The notes under the pieces: model-generated | What the model was told of the DNA's origin: nothing | What the model saw: only the letters and a program-made list of their open reading frames with translations | Databases searched by the model: none | Shown: piece by piece, positions 42,665 to 50,952 of the stretch | How positions within the stretch are numbered: position 1 is the stretch's first letter | Layout of the letters: every line of letters begins with the position of its first letter | Position numbers and translations under genes: made by a program | Source of the DNA: Trinickia violacea | GTDB lineage: Bacteria; Pseudomonadota; Gammaproteobacteria; Burkholderiales; Burkholderiaceae | NCBI RefSeq assembly: GCF_005280735.1 | Contig: NZ_CP040078.1 | Location: forward strand, 2,542,001-2,606,000 | Length of the DNA: 64,000 nucleotides | Reading direction: 5' to 3'

Positions 42665-43342
42665 TTACTGCGGGACATTACTGCGGGACGATGCACCAAA
42701 GCGGCTGCACCACGACACCAGCTCGACGAGCGTCGGCGCTTCGATTTCAGGCGGCGGCGCCCCTTCTTTCAATTCAAGCCCGACTCGGTTGTGCCAGTAG
42801 GTCCGCAAGCCGACCGCAGCGGTGCCGAACATGTCGTAACTGGAGCCGGCCACGAACACGGCGTCCGCGGCGGTCACACCGAGCTTGTCTAGCGCAAGTC
42901 GATACGGACGCGGGTCCGGCTTGTAGACGCCCGCTTCTTCCGCCGTGATCACCCCATCCCATTCGACGGGAAGAATTTCGGCCGCTTGGCGGCCAAGCCG
43001 TATCGAGCAGTTGGTCACAACCGCCAGCTTGCAATGCGGGCGAAGCTGCTGCAACGCCTCTACCGCGCCGCTCCACGGCGTCAATTGCAGCCAGTTCGCT
43101 TGGAGCGCGAGCGGCGCGGCTTCGGGCAAGCCTACCCGTGCCGCCGCTTGCCTCACCAACTGCTCGTATTCGACATAAGCACCGCAGCCATAGGTCAGAC
43201 GCAAATACTCCGCGCGCCAAGCCCTGCCCGCTTCCTCCGAACCCGCGGCTCGATTCCACGGCGTCCATGAATCGAGAAGCGCGGTCAGCAGATCGAAGAG
43301 CACCGCTTTCGGATAGGCGGACGTCGAAGATGAATCGCTCAT
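42665..43342 (-). CDS. HAD family hydrolase, haloacid dehalogenase type II-like
   Basis: A 225-residue HAD protein. Motif I is AVLFDLLTALLDSW, motif II LAVVTNCSIRL, motif III Lys in GVYKPDPRPYRLAL and motif IV AVFVAGSSYDMFGTAAVG, where the usual acidic pair is reduced to one Asp as in dehalogenases. The position two residues after the nucleophile is Leu instead of Asp, which also fits L-2-haloacid dehalogenase-like members more than phosphatases. The ATG at 43342 is preferred to a GTG at 43354. It is the first gene of the operon with DSD1 and RidA; its part in that pathway is unclear. Confidence 0.8.
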   Translation of the reverse strand: MSDSSSTSAYPKAVLFDLLTALLDSWTPWNRAAGSEEAGRAWRAEYLRLTYGCGAYVEYEQLVRQAAARVGLPEAAPLALQANWLQLTPWSGAVEALQQLRPHCKLAVVTNCSIRLGRQAAEILPVEWDGVITAEEAGVYKPDPRPYRLALDKLGVTAADAVFVAGSSYDMFGTAAVGLRTYWHNRVGLELKEGAPPPEIEAPTLVELVSWCSRFGASSRSNVPQ

Positions 43343-43479
43343 GAGCCAGGACACTCCCGGAGTTGTCGTTCGTTCATGGCGTCAAGTATAGAGTTCGAAT
43401 CTGCGTTGGCGATTCAGTCCAGCTCACTCAATCATTCGAAGAAACTGAATGCTCGTCGACGGGTTCGACAATCGGCCGC

Positions 43480-44385
43480 TCAGGTTCGCCACGGCGGCTT
43501 CGGCTTGAACCGGTCCTGCAAATACCGCATGAATTGCTTGGTGCGAGCGGGCAAGCTCACGCGATGGTGAGTGAGCGCGATCACATCGGCATCCGATGTC
43601 TTCCATGCGGGCAGCAGCCGCACGAGATTTCCCTTCGCGATATCGTCAGCGACGTCCCATTCGGAACGGAGAATCACGCCGCGCCCTTCGCAGGCCCAGC
43701 GGCGAATCACTTCGCCATCGTTGCAGATCAGCTTCGACGGAACCCTGACGCTGCGCGCCGCGCGGCCTTTGCGAAACTGCCAGAGCGACACATCTTCATT
43801 GTTTTCGCGCAGCACGATGCACGGGAGCTTGGCCAAATCGTCGGGGCTCTGCGGGTTCGGGAAGCGTTTCAGCAACGACGGCGCCGCGCAAACGAAGCGC
43901 GAGTTCGGCGCAATCGCATAACCGACCAGATTCGACGCCGGCAACTCGCCGATGTGCACGACGATGTCGTACCGGTCGGCCGCTTCGGTCAGCGGCTGGT
44001 CGGACAGCGTCAGCACGATGTCGACGCCGGGATTGTCCTGTTGAAAGTCGGCAACGACGGGAGCGACGTAGCGCCGCCCGAACCCTAGCGGCGCGGCGAT
44101 ACTCAAGGTGCCGACGAGCCCCGAACGGCGAGCCTGCACCTCCTCGAACAGCATGTCGAACTGCTGGACGAGTTCCGCGCCGCGCCGGCACAGCAACGTT
44201 CCCTCTTCCGTGAACCGCAGGCCGCGGGCCGTGCGGTCGACCAGCCGCGTATCGAGCTTCTTCTCGATCTGTTGAAGGCGCTGCGTGACCGCGGACGGCG
44301 ATAGCCCGAGCTTTCTCGCTGCCGCAACGAGGCTGCCGGAATCTCGTATTGCCAGCAGGAAACGGATGTCGGTGGAGTCGTTCAT
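43480..44385 (-). CDS. LysR-type transcriptional regulator
   Basis: A 301-residue LysR regulator. The winged helix-turn-helix reads IRFLLAIRDSGSLVAAARKLGLSPSAVTQRLQQIEKKL; the effector domain begins about residue 90 (VGTLSIAAPLGFGRRYVAPVVADFQ). It lies between speB (upstream) and the HAD-DSD1-RidA operon (downstream), all on the same strand. It may control the latter, whose first gene begins about 140 bp downstream. The upstream open frame beyond the ATG at 44385 is not conserved in kind. Confidence 0.9.
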   Translation of the reverse strand: MNDSTDIRFLLAIRDSGSLVAAARKLGLSPSAVTQRLQQIEKKLDTRLVDRTARGLRFTEEGTLLCRRGAELVQQFDMLFEEVQARRSGLVGTLSIAAPLGFGRRYVAPVVADFQQDNPGVDIVLTLSDQPLTEAADRYDIVVHIGELPASNLVGYAIAPNSRFVCAAPSLLKRFPNPQSPDDLAKLPCIVLRENNEDVSLWQFRKGRAARSVRVPSKLICNDGEVIRRWACEGRGVILRSEWDVADDIAKGNLVRLLPAWKTSDADVIALTHHRVSLPARTKQFMRYLQDRFKPKPPWRT

Positions 44386-44529
44386 GTCGCGGTCTTTCTC
44401 GTCGATTTGTCGAATTGTCGATCCAAGGGCGGATCGCTCTATTATCGCGAGACAACGGCGAATCGGGGTTAAGGCGTCGCGCTCGGTCTTTCGTACCCGC
44501 AGAAGACCGAGCGCGGTCATCACGCGTCG

Positions 44530-45492
44530 TCAGCGCGCCCCGACCTTCTTCTGGCGCCACAGGCACAGCAGGTCGCAAGCGATATGCGCGGCGGCGAGCG
44601 CCGTCACTTCGCTTTGGTCATAAGCAGGCGACACCTCCACGACATCGGCACCGATCAGGTTCACCGCCCCCAAGCCGCGCACGATCGCGAGCGCCTGGGC
44701 GGAGCTCAACCCGCCGGGCACCGGCGTGCCCGTTCCCGGCGCAAACGCCGGATCGAGGCAATCGATATCAAACGTCAAGTACGTCGGAGCGCTCCCGACA
44801 ATCGACGTAATCCGCTCGAGCGCAGCACGTGTGCCGTGCTCGGGCACCCAGGCAGCGTCGAGGATGTTGATGCCGAGAAAGTCCTCGTTCCAGGTGCGAA
44901 TGCCCACTTGCACCGACGTCTTCGGATCGATCAGCCCTTCCTTCACAGCCTTGTAAAACATCGTGCCGTGATTGAGCGAATCGGGGCTGTCGTCGGCCCA
45001 CGTATCGCAGTGCGCGTCGAAGTGAATCAGCGAGAGCGGCCTGCCGTACTTCTCCGCATGCGCGACGAGCAGCGGATACGTGATGTAGTGATCGCCGCCG
45101 AAGGTCAGCATCTTCGCGTTCGAGCGCAGGATGGTGCGCGCATGCTCGATGATCGCGGGCTTGATCGAGAGCGGGTTGTGCGCGTCGAACCAGCAATCGC
45201 CGTAATCCGTCACGGCGAGATCGTCGAACGGGTTGAAGCCCCACGGGTAAGGATCCAGTTCGGCAAGCTGCACGCTCGCCGCGCGCACCGCCGACGGCCC
45301 TAGCCGCGCGCCCGAGCGAAACGTCGTGGCGAGATCGAGCGGCACACCGGACACGACGACATCGACGCCGTCGAGTTCGCGCGTGTATTTGCGTCGCATG
45401 AACGACAGCACGCCCGCGTAAGTGTTTTCGATGGAAGACCCGTAGAGGGACGGACGGCGAATGGCGCCATCGCCATAGAGGAGTTCAGTCAT
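44530..45492 (-). CDS. speB: agmatinase (ureohydrolase family)
   Basis: A 320-residue ureohydrolase. The binuclear manganese site is intact: LTFGGDHYITYP, LIHFDAHCDTW and LTFDIDCLDPAFAPGTGTPVPGG, with the late GADVVEVSPAYD. It hydrolyses agmatine to putrescine and urea; guanidinobutyrase is the main alternative, since it shares this architecture. The nearby puuC, puuR and putrescine genes support agmatinase. It lies downstream of puuC in the same orientation, separated by a strong hairpin (45576-45605). Confidence 0.88.
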   Translation of the reverse strand: MTELLYGDGAIRRPSLYGSSIENTYAGVLSFMRRKYTRELDGVDVVVSGVPLDLATTFRSGARLGPSAVRAASVQLAELDPYPWGFNPFDDLAVTDYGDCWFDAHNPLSIKPAIIEHARTILRSNAKMLTFGGDHYITYPLLVAHAEKYGRPLSLIHFDAHCDTWADDSPDSLNHGTMFYKAVKEGLIDPKTSVQVGIRTWNEDFLGINILDAAWVPEHGTRAALERITSIVGSAPTYLTFDIDCLDPAFAPGTGTPVPGGLSSAQALAIVRGLGAVNLIGADVVEVSPAYDQSEVTALAAAHIACDLLCLWRQKKVGAR

Positions 45493-45575
45493 GAGAGACC
45501 TGATGGAACGTGCCGAATCAGGCGCGCGAGGGTTCCTGGTTGAGCGCGCCAGTTCGGCGTCGGATTCATTGGGAA

Positions 45576-45605
45576 CGCGACGGCGCGCGCAATGGCGCCG
45601 TCGCG
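45576..45605. terminator. strong hairpin between puuC and speB
   Basis: Two 11-bp arms (CGCGACGGCGC at 45576-45586 and its complement at 45595-45605) with an 8-base loop. It is 17 bp past the puuC stop. No T-run follows on the minus strand, so it may attenuate or stabilise RNA ends more than terminate. Confidence 0.5.
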
Positions 45606-45621
45606 CTGGCTTGCGAATCCT

Positions 45622-47115
45622 TTAGCGCAGCCGCACGAGCGTGGACTTCAGCTCGGTGTACTTCTCCAGTGCGTGCAACGACTTGTCGCGGCCGTTGCCC
45701 GATTGCTTATAGCCGCCGAACGGGAAGTTCATGTCGCCCCCTTCGTCGTAGCAGTTGACCCATACCGTGCCCGCCCGCAAGCTGCGCGCGATTTCGTGCG
45801 CGTGGGTCAGGTTCGCGGTCCAAACCGCGGCGCCGAGGCCATATTCGCTGTCGTTCGCGATCTTCACCGCTTCTTCGATGCTGTCGAACGTGATGACCGA
45901 CAACACAGGCCCGAAGATTTCCTCGCGGGCGATCTTCGCATCCGGCGTCGCGACATCGAAAATCGTCGGCTCGATATAGAAGCCGCCGCTTTCCGGCTTC
46001 ACACGCGAGCCGCCCAGCAAGAGCTTCGCTTCTGCGCGTCCCGCTTCGATATAGCCGAGCACGCGCTCGAGCTGGATCTTGTCGACGATCGCACCCATCG
46101 TGGTCTGCGGATCGAGCGGGTTGCCCGGAGTATAGCTGCGCGCGGCGGCGATGACTTTATCGAGGAACGCATCCTTGATCTCACGATGCACGAGCAGTCG
46201 CGAACCGGCCGTACACATTTCGCCCATGTTGTAAAAGATCGCGCCCGCAGCGGCATTGGCCGCGCGATCGAGATCCGGGCAATCGGGCAGCACGATGTTC
46301 GGCGACTTGCCGCCGAGTTCGAGCCACACGCGCTTCAGGTTCGACTGTCCCGCGTATTGCATGATCAGCTTGCCGACATTCGTCGAGCCCGTGAACGCGA
46401 GGCAATCGACGTCCTGATGCAAGGCGAGCAGCTTGCCCGGCTCGCCGCCGCCCGGCAGCACGTTGAACACGCCTGCCGGAATACCGGCCTCGTGCGCGAG
46501 TTGCGCGACGCGGATCGCGGTCAACGGCGACTTCTCCGACGGCTTGAGCACCACGCTGTTGCCCGCCGCGAGCGCCGGGCCGAATTTCCACGAGGCCATC
46601 AGGATCGGAAAATTCCACGGCACGACAGCCGCGACCACGCCGATCGGCTCACGCGTGACGAGCCCCACCAGATGATGATCGCTCGGCACCACTTCGCCGC
46701 CGACTTTATCGATCGCTTCGGCAAACCACTCGACGCAATACGCGGCGCCGGGTACGTCGACGCTCGTCGTGTCGCCGATCGGCTTACCGGCGTCGAGCGT
46801 TTCGAGCAGCGAGAGTTCGTCGAGATGCTCGCGCATGAGTGCGGCCCAGCGCAGCAGGATCTTCTTGCGCGCGCGCGGATTGCGCCCTGCCCATACGCGC
46901 GCTTCGAAGGCGCGCCGCGCAGCGGCGACGGCGCGATCCACATCCTCCGCGCCGCTGTCTGCGACCTTCGCGAGCACCTTGCCGTCAATCGGGCTCACGC
47001 AATCGAACGTGCGGCCGGATGCAGCAGCGCAGTATTCGCCGTCGATAAACGCCCGCCCTTCGATCGAAAGCTTGGCGGCCAAGTCATTCCAATAACTCAG
47101 GTTCTTCTTTTCCAT
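45622..47115 (-). CDS. puuC: gamma-glutamyl-gamma-aminobutyraldehyde/aminoaldehyde dehydrogenase
   Basis: A 497-residue aldehyde dehydrogenase very similar to E. coli PuuC across its length (YWNDLAAKLSIEGRAFIDGEYCAAA at the start, FGGYKQSGNGRDKSLHALEKYTELK at the end). The catalytic cysteine is Cys301 in GEMCTAGSRLLVH; the general-base Glu is in LELGGKSPNIV, and the NAD site shows FTGSTNVGK. It oxidises gamma-glutamyl-gamma-aminobutyraldehyde, and probably 4-aminobutyraldehyde from the SpuC route, to the acids. It lies between puuR and speB. Confidence 0.9.
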   Translation of the reverse strand: MEKKNLSYWNDLAAKLSIEGRAFIDGEYCAAASGRTFDCVSPIDGKVLAKVADSGAEDVDRAVAAARRAFEARVWAGRNPRARKKILLRWAALMREHLDELSLLETLDAGKPIGDTTSVDVPGAAYCVEWFAEAIDKVGGEVVPSDHHLVGLVTREPIGVVAAVVPWNFPILMASWKFGPALAAGNSVVLKPSEKSPLTAIRVAQLAHEAGIPAGVFNVLPGGGEPGKLLALHQDVDCLAFTGSTNVGKLIMQYAGQSNLKRVWLELGGKSPNIVLPDCPDLDRAANAAAGAIFYNMGEMCTAGSRLLVHREIKDAFLDKVIAAARSYTPGNPLDPQTTMGAIVDKIQLERVLGYIEAGRAEAKLLLGGSRVKPESGGFYIEPTIFDVATPDAKIAREEIFGPVLSVITFDSIEEAVKIANDSEYGLGAAVWTANLTHAHEIARSLRAGTVWVNCYDEGGDMNFPFGGYKQSGNGRDKSLHALEKYTELKSTLVRLR

Positions 47116-47260
47116 CAGGATGCCTCACTGTTATGCGTTCGATGCGCGGTGCGCCGTGAATCGTGATGGCTGCACCGGCTGGAACGCGATGCGCGTCGTG
47201 CGCCGGTACTGTGTCGAGATTGGGTTCGCTTGCGCTTGCGCTTACGCTTGAGCGCAGCCT

Positions 47261-47812
47261 TCAGAACGTCGCCGGCGAATTCGCCGACACGATCTCGCAG
47301 ACTTGCTCCGCGCTCGAATTGCGAAAGCGATGCGGCAAGCGGCTTTCGAAGTAATAGCTGTCGCCGGGGTCGAGCAGCCACGTCGTGCCGTCGACAGTCA
47401 ACTCGATCTGGCCGCTGACGACGACACCGCCCTCGTGTCCTTCATGCTGCAGCATCTCGGGGCCCGTATCCGAGAGCGGTTGATAGACCTCCCGCATGAT
47501 GCACATGTTGCGGTCTTTCACGCCGGCCCCGGCCAGGTAGAACTCGATCGACTCGTTGCCGAGATTCGGCATGTCGGCGCGGCGCGAAATGACCGCGTGG
47601 TTCTCCTCGATATCGAACGTGAAGAACTCCGCGAGACTCATCGGTATGCATTCGAGCAATTTCTTGAGCGAGCCCACCGAAGGGCTCACGCGATTTTGCT
47701 CGATGAGCGAGATCGTTCCATTCGTCACACCAGCGCGCTTGGCCAATTCGCGCTGCGACAAGCCATGCTTCTTACGAATGTACTGAAGACGGGTAGCCAC
47801 TTCGATGGACAC
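47261..47812 (-). CDS. puuR: cupin-type XRE regulator of polyamine genes (PuuR-like)
   Basis: A 183-residue regulator with an N-terminal XRE helix-turn-helix (RLQYIRKKHGLSQRELAKRAGVTNGTISLIEQ) and a C-terminal cupin domain (EGHEGGVVVSGQIELTVDG, GDSYYFESRLPHRFRN, ending SANSPATF). The closing residues match E. coli PuuR (185 residues). The GTG at 47812 gives this length; the frame stays open upstream to 47971 but with no conserved content. PuuR represses putrescine use and is released by putrescine. It is divergent from puuD and stands upstream of puuC. Confidence 0.87.
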   Translation of the reverse strand: MSIEVATRLQYIRKKHGLSQRELAKRAGVTNGTISLIEQNRVSPSVGSLKKLLECIPMSLAEFFTFDIEENHAVISRRADMPNLGNESIEFYLAGAGVKDRNMCIMREVYQPLSDTGPEMLQHEGHEGGVVVSGQIELTVDGTTWLLDPGDSYYFESRLPHRFRNSSAEQVCEIVSANSPATF

Positions 47813-48734
47813 GATGCGCTCTCGAATCGGGGTTGGTTTGGCGTGGATAGCGATCACGGTGTTGAATATTCTAATCACTTTGACGCGCGCGCCGCTCGGG
47901 GAAACCCTGAAAAATCTAAGAAATCGCGGCCCCGTCCCCCAATATTCCGCTTGCCCGTGTGTCTTGCACATGCTCAGGGTAACCCCCGAGCAAAATTTTC
48001 ATAAAAGGAATTGACGCCGTTTTTGGCTCGTATATCCTGGTTCACAGGTCGTCGTCACACCTTTGTCACGCAATGCAGCATAAATGGCTCATAAAGGTGC
48101 AAACGATAAACCGATGCCCCGTTTTTTTAAACGCCCACGCGTTTTCTCGAACGAGGCGTTCAATACTTTCAACGCAGCCAGTCGAGTGTAATCGTGAGAG
48201 TCCGAGGCCCTTTGGTTAGGTGGGATCGAAGTCAGATGCGGGGTTGCCCCCGTGCTGACGGCGCCATCGCCGACGGCAGCAGCGGCAGCCTTGCGTTTCG
48301 CCGTTTCCTGTCCGTCTTCACGATCCTCTCCCGTCGCTCCGTCCGACGCCATAATTCAGTCGCAGCACGCGCCTTCATTGCGGTGCACTGCGACGAGGTC
48401 GCTTCCCTGCTCCCGTAGCGCCTCTTTCCTTCTTCGCGGTTCGATTGATCGGATTGCGTGAACGTGCGTTGATTCGCACGTATTGCGCTCGTTTTCGCTC
48501 GTCCGTCGCTTGGCCTTGGTTTTCGCCTTGGCCTTGCGCCGATCGAGCGATGGGAATCGTTGCGCCCCGCATCCGGGAAATCGAATCGCTCCAGCCATTT
48601 CGCTTGGGTCAGGCGTGCGCTATCGCGCAACGTCAGGCGGACTCTGCTCGTCCGCAGAAAACCGCGCCGCGCCGCTGCCCAATGCGAACGTTTTCGATGC
48701 CGCTTGCCGCGGCCACTGAATCACACTGTTAGTC
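47813..48734. promoter_or_regulatory. 922-bp divergent regulatory region between puuR and puuD
   Basis: No gene I can support lies here. On the plus strand TTGACG (48011-48016) and TATCCT (48033-48038), 16 bp apart, make a fair sigma-70 promoter, which would leave a leader of nearly 700 bases before puuD. AATATTC occurs at 47865-47871 and 47941-47947 and could be part of PuuR operators. A small hairpin (GCGGAC / GTCCGC) is at 48637-48655. The stretch 47850-48180 is more AT-rich than the rest. Confidence 0.45.
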
Positions 48735-49529
48735 ATGCGAAAGAAACCGCTAGTAGGCGTTACCGCCGACAGAACGATGATGGGAGCGCATCCGTCCCAT
48801 GCGACCGGCGAGAAGTACATCGCCGCGATCGTCGACGGCTCGGAGGCGTTGGCGCTGCTGCTGCCCGCTCTTGGTGCGAAGCAGGCAACCGAGGACGTCC
48901 TGGCTGCGGTCGACGGGCTGCTTTTCACCGGCGCCTATTCGAACGTCGAGCCGCATCACTACGGCGGCGAGACGAGCGTGCCGGGCACGCTGCACGACCC
49001 GGCGCGCGACGCGACGACATTGCCGCTGATGCGCGCGGCGATCGATGCGGGCGTCCCCGTCCTCGCGATTTGCCGTGGCTTTCAGGAGATGAATGTGGTC
49101 TTCGGCGGGACGCTGCATCAAAGCGTTCACGCGGTGGAAGGCTTCAACGACCACCGCGAGAACAAAGACGACGCCCTTGACGTGCAATACGGGCCCTCGC
49201 ATTCGATCCGCCTGAGCCAAGGCGGATTGCTCAGCCGCCTCGCTGGCGGCGCGCTCGAGGCGCGCGTGAATTCACTGCACGGACAAGGCGTCGAGCGGCT
49301 TGGAGACGGCTTGGTAGTAGAAGCCGTCGCGCCGGACGGACTGATCGAAGCGATCAGCGTGAAGGACGCCCCCGCTTTCGCCCTGGGCCTGCAATGGCAC
49401 CCGGAGTGGAAACAGGCGGACGACCCGCTCTCGAATGCGATCTTCCGTGCGTTCGGCGCAGCCTGCCGCGATCGAATGCGCACCAGGGCCGGCTTGGATG
49501 CCGCACTGGCGGCTGCCGCACGCCGCTGA
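48735..49529 (+). CDS. puuD: gamma-glutamyl-gamma-aminobutyrate hydrolase
   Basis: A 264-residue class I glutamine-amidotransferase-fold hydrolase. The catalytic Cys113 lies in VLAICRGFQEMNVVFGG, and the His-Glu pair in LGLQWHPEW. The N-terminal PLVGVTADRTM and the SVPGTLHDPARDATTLPLM region fit PuuD. It releases GABA from gamma-glutamyl-GABA, the last step of the gamma-glutamylated putrescine route. It is the first gene of the rightward polyamine operon, 38 bp before puuA. Confidence 0.92.
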   Translation: MRKKPLVGVTADRTMMGAHPSHATGEKYIAAIVDGSEALALLLPALGAKQATEDVLAAVDGLLFTGAYSNVEPHHYGGETSVPGTLHDPARDATTLPLMRAAIDAGVPVLAICRGFQEMNVVFGGTLHQSVHAVEGFNDHRENKDDALDVQYGPSHSIRLSQGGLLSRLAGGALEARVNSLHGQGVERLGDGLVVEAVAPDGLIEAISVKDAPAFALGLQWHPEWKQADDPLSNAIFRAFGAACRDRMRTRAGLDAALAAAARR

Positions 49530-49567
49530 TCAGCCGGTCCGCGCACAACTCTGCCAAGAGAACAATC

Positions 49568-50902
49568 ATGCAAGACATTGATGAATTTCTGAAGAAACAC
49601 CGCATCACCGAAGTCGAAGCGATCATCCCCGACATGGCCGGTATCGCGCGCGGCAAGATCATTCCGCGCAACAAGTTCGAATCCGGCGAATCGATGCGGC
49701 TGCCTCAGGCCGTCATGATCCAGACCGTCACCGGCGAGTATCCAGAAGACGGCAGCTTCACCGGCGTCACCGATCCCGACATGGTCTGCGTTCCCGACGC
49801 GTCGACGATCCGCCTCATTCCGTGGGCCGTCGATCCGACCGCGCAAGTGATCCACGACTGCGTGCACTTCGACGGCTCGCCGGTCGCGATCTCGCCGCGC
49901 CGCGTGCTGCGCCGCGTGCTCGAACTGTACAAGGCCAAGGGCTGGAAGCCCGTCGTCGCACCGGAGCTCGAGTTCTATCTGGTCGACATGAACAAGGACC
50001 CCGACCTGCCGCTGCAGCCGCCGGTCGGCCGTACAGGCCGCGCGGAGACCGGCCGGCAAGCGTATTCCATCGAAGCGGTCAACGAATTCGACCCCCTGTT
50101 CGAGGACATCTACGAGTACTGCGAGGTGCAGGAGCTCGAAGTCGACACGTTGATTCACGAAGTCGGCGCGGCGCAAATGGAAATCAACTTTCTGCATGGC
50201 GATCCGCTCAATCTCGCTGACCGCGTGTTCCTGTTCAAGCGCACCGTGCGCGAGGCCGCGCTGCGTCACCACATGTACGCGACGTTCATGGCGAAGCCGA
50301 TGGAGAACGAACCGGGCTCGGCCATGCACGTGCATCAGAGCCTCCTCGACGAGGAAACCGGTCGCAATCTGTTCACCGGCGCCGACGGTGCGCCGACCGA
50401 AATGTTCTACGCCTACATCGCCGGCTTGCAGAAATACACGCCCGCGCTGATGCCGATCTTCGCGCCCTACATCAACTCGTACCGGCGTCTGTCGCGCTTC
50501 ATGGCCGCGCCGATCAACGTGCAGTGGGGCTACGACAACCGCACCGTGGGTTTCCGCGTACCGCACTCGTCGCCCGTTGCACGGCGCGTCGAGAACCGCA
50601 TCCCCGGCGTGGACTGCAACCCATACCTCGCGATCGCCGCCACGCTTGCCGCCGGCTATCTCGGCATGACGCAAAAGCTTGCGCCAACCGAGCCGCTCAC
50701 GAGCGACGGCTACGAGCTGCCGTATCAGCTCCCGCGCAATCTCGAAGAGGGCTTGAGCTTGATGGGCGCGTGCGAACCGCTCTCCGACATCCTCGGCGAG
50801 CGCTTCGTGAAGGCGTATCTCGCGCTGAAGGAAACCGAATACGAAGCGTTCTTCCGCGTCATCAGTTCGTGGGAACGCAGGCATTTGCTGCTGCACGTTT
50901 GA
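49568..50902 (+). CDS. puuA: gamma-glutamylputrescine synthetase (glutamine synthetase family)
   Basis: A 444-residue glutamine-synthetase-like ligase. The beta-grasp start (ITEVEAIIPDMAGIARGKIIP), the metal-binding PVVAPELEFYLVD, EVGAAQMEINFLHGD, and GSAMHVHQSL, and the nucleotide loop NSYRRLSRFMAAPINVQWGYDNRTVGFRVP are all present. It joins glutamate to putrescine using ATP. The length matches PuuA-type proteins, shorter than true GlnA. The ATG at 49568 has an AAGAGA site; a longer frame from 49394 runs inside puuD. Confidence 0.92.
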   Translation: MQDIDEFLKKHRITEVEAIIPDMAGIARGKIIPRNKFESGESMRLPQAVMIQTVTGEYPEDGSFTGVTDPDMVCVPDASTIRLIPWAVDPTAQVIHDCVHFDGSPVAISPRRVLRRVLELYKAKGWKPVVAPELEFYLVDMNKDPDLPLQPPVGRTGRAETGRQAYSIEAVNEFDPLFEDIYEYCEVQELEVDTLIHEVGAAQMEINFLHGDPLNLADRVFLFKRTVREAALRHHMYATFMAKPMENEPGSAMHVHQSLLDEETGRNLFTGADGAPTEMFYAYIAGLQKYTPALMPIFAPYINSYRRLSRFMAAPINVQWGYDNRTVGFRVPHSSPVARRVENRIPGVDCNPYLAIAATLAAGYLGMTQKLAPTEPLTSDGYELPYQLPRNLEEGLSLMGACEPLSDILGERFVKAYLALKETEYEAFFRVISSWERRHLLLHV

Positions 50903-50952
50903 GCCAATCATTTGAGCCAACAACGCGCAAGCGCAAACCAACCGGAGGAAAC

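Noticed and set aside
48194..48630. Open frames in the puuR-puuD gap (48194-48418 plus, 48232-48630 minus)
   Set aside because: Both are Arg/Ser-rich, lack ribosome-binding sites and resemble no family.
49127..50941. 604-residue minus-strand frame opposite puuA
   Set aside because: Shadow of puuA; no motifs.
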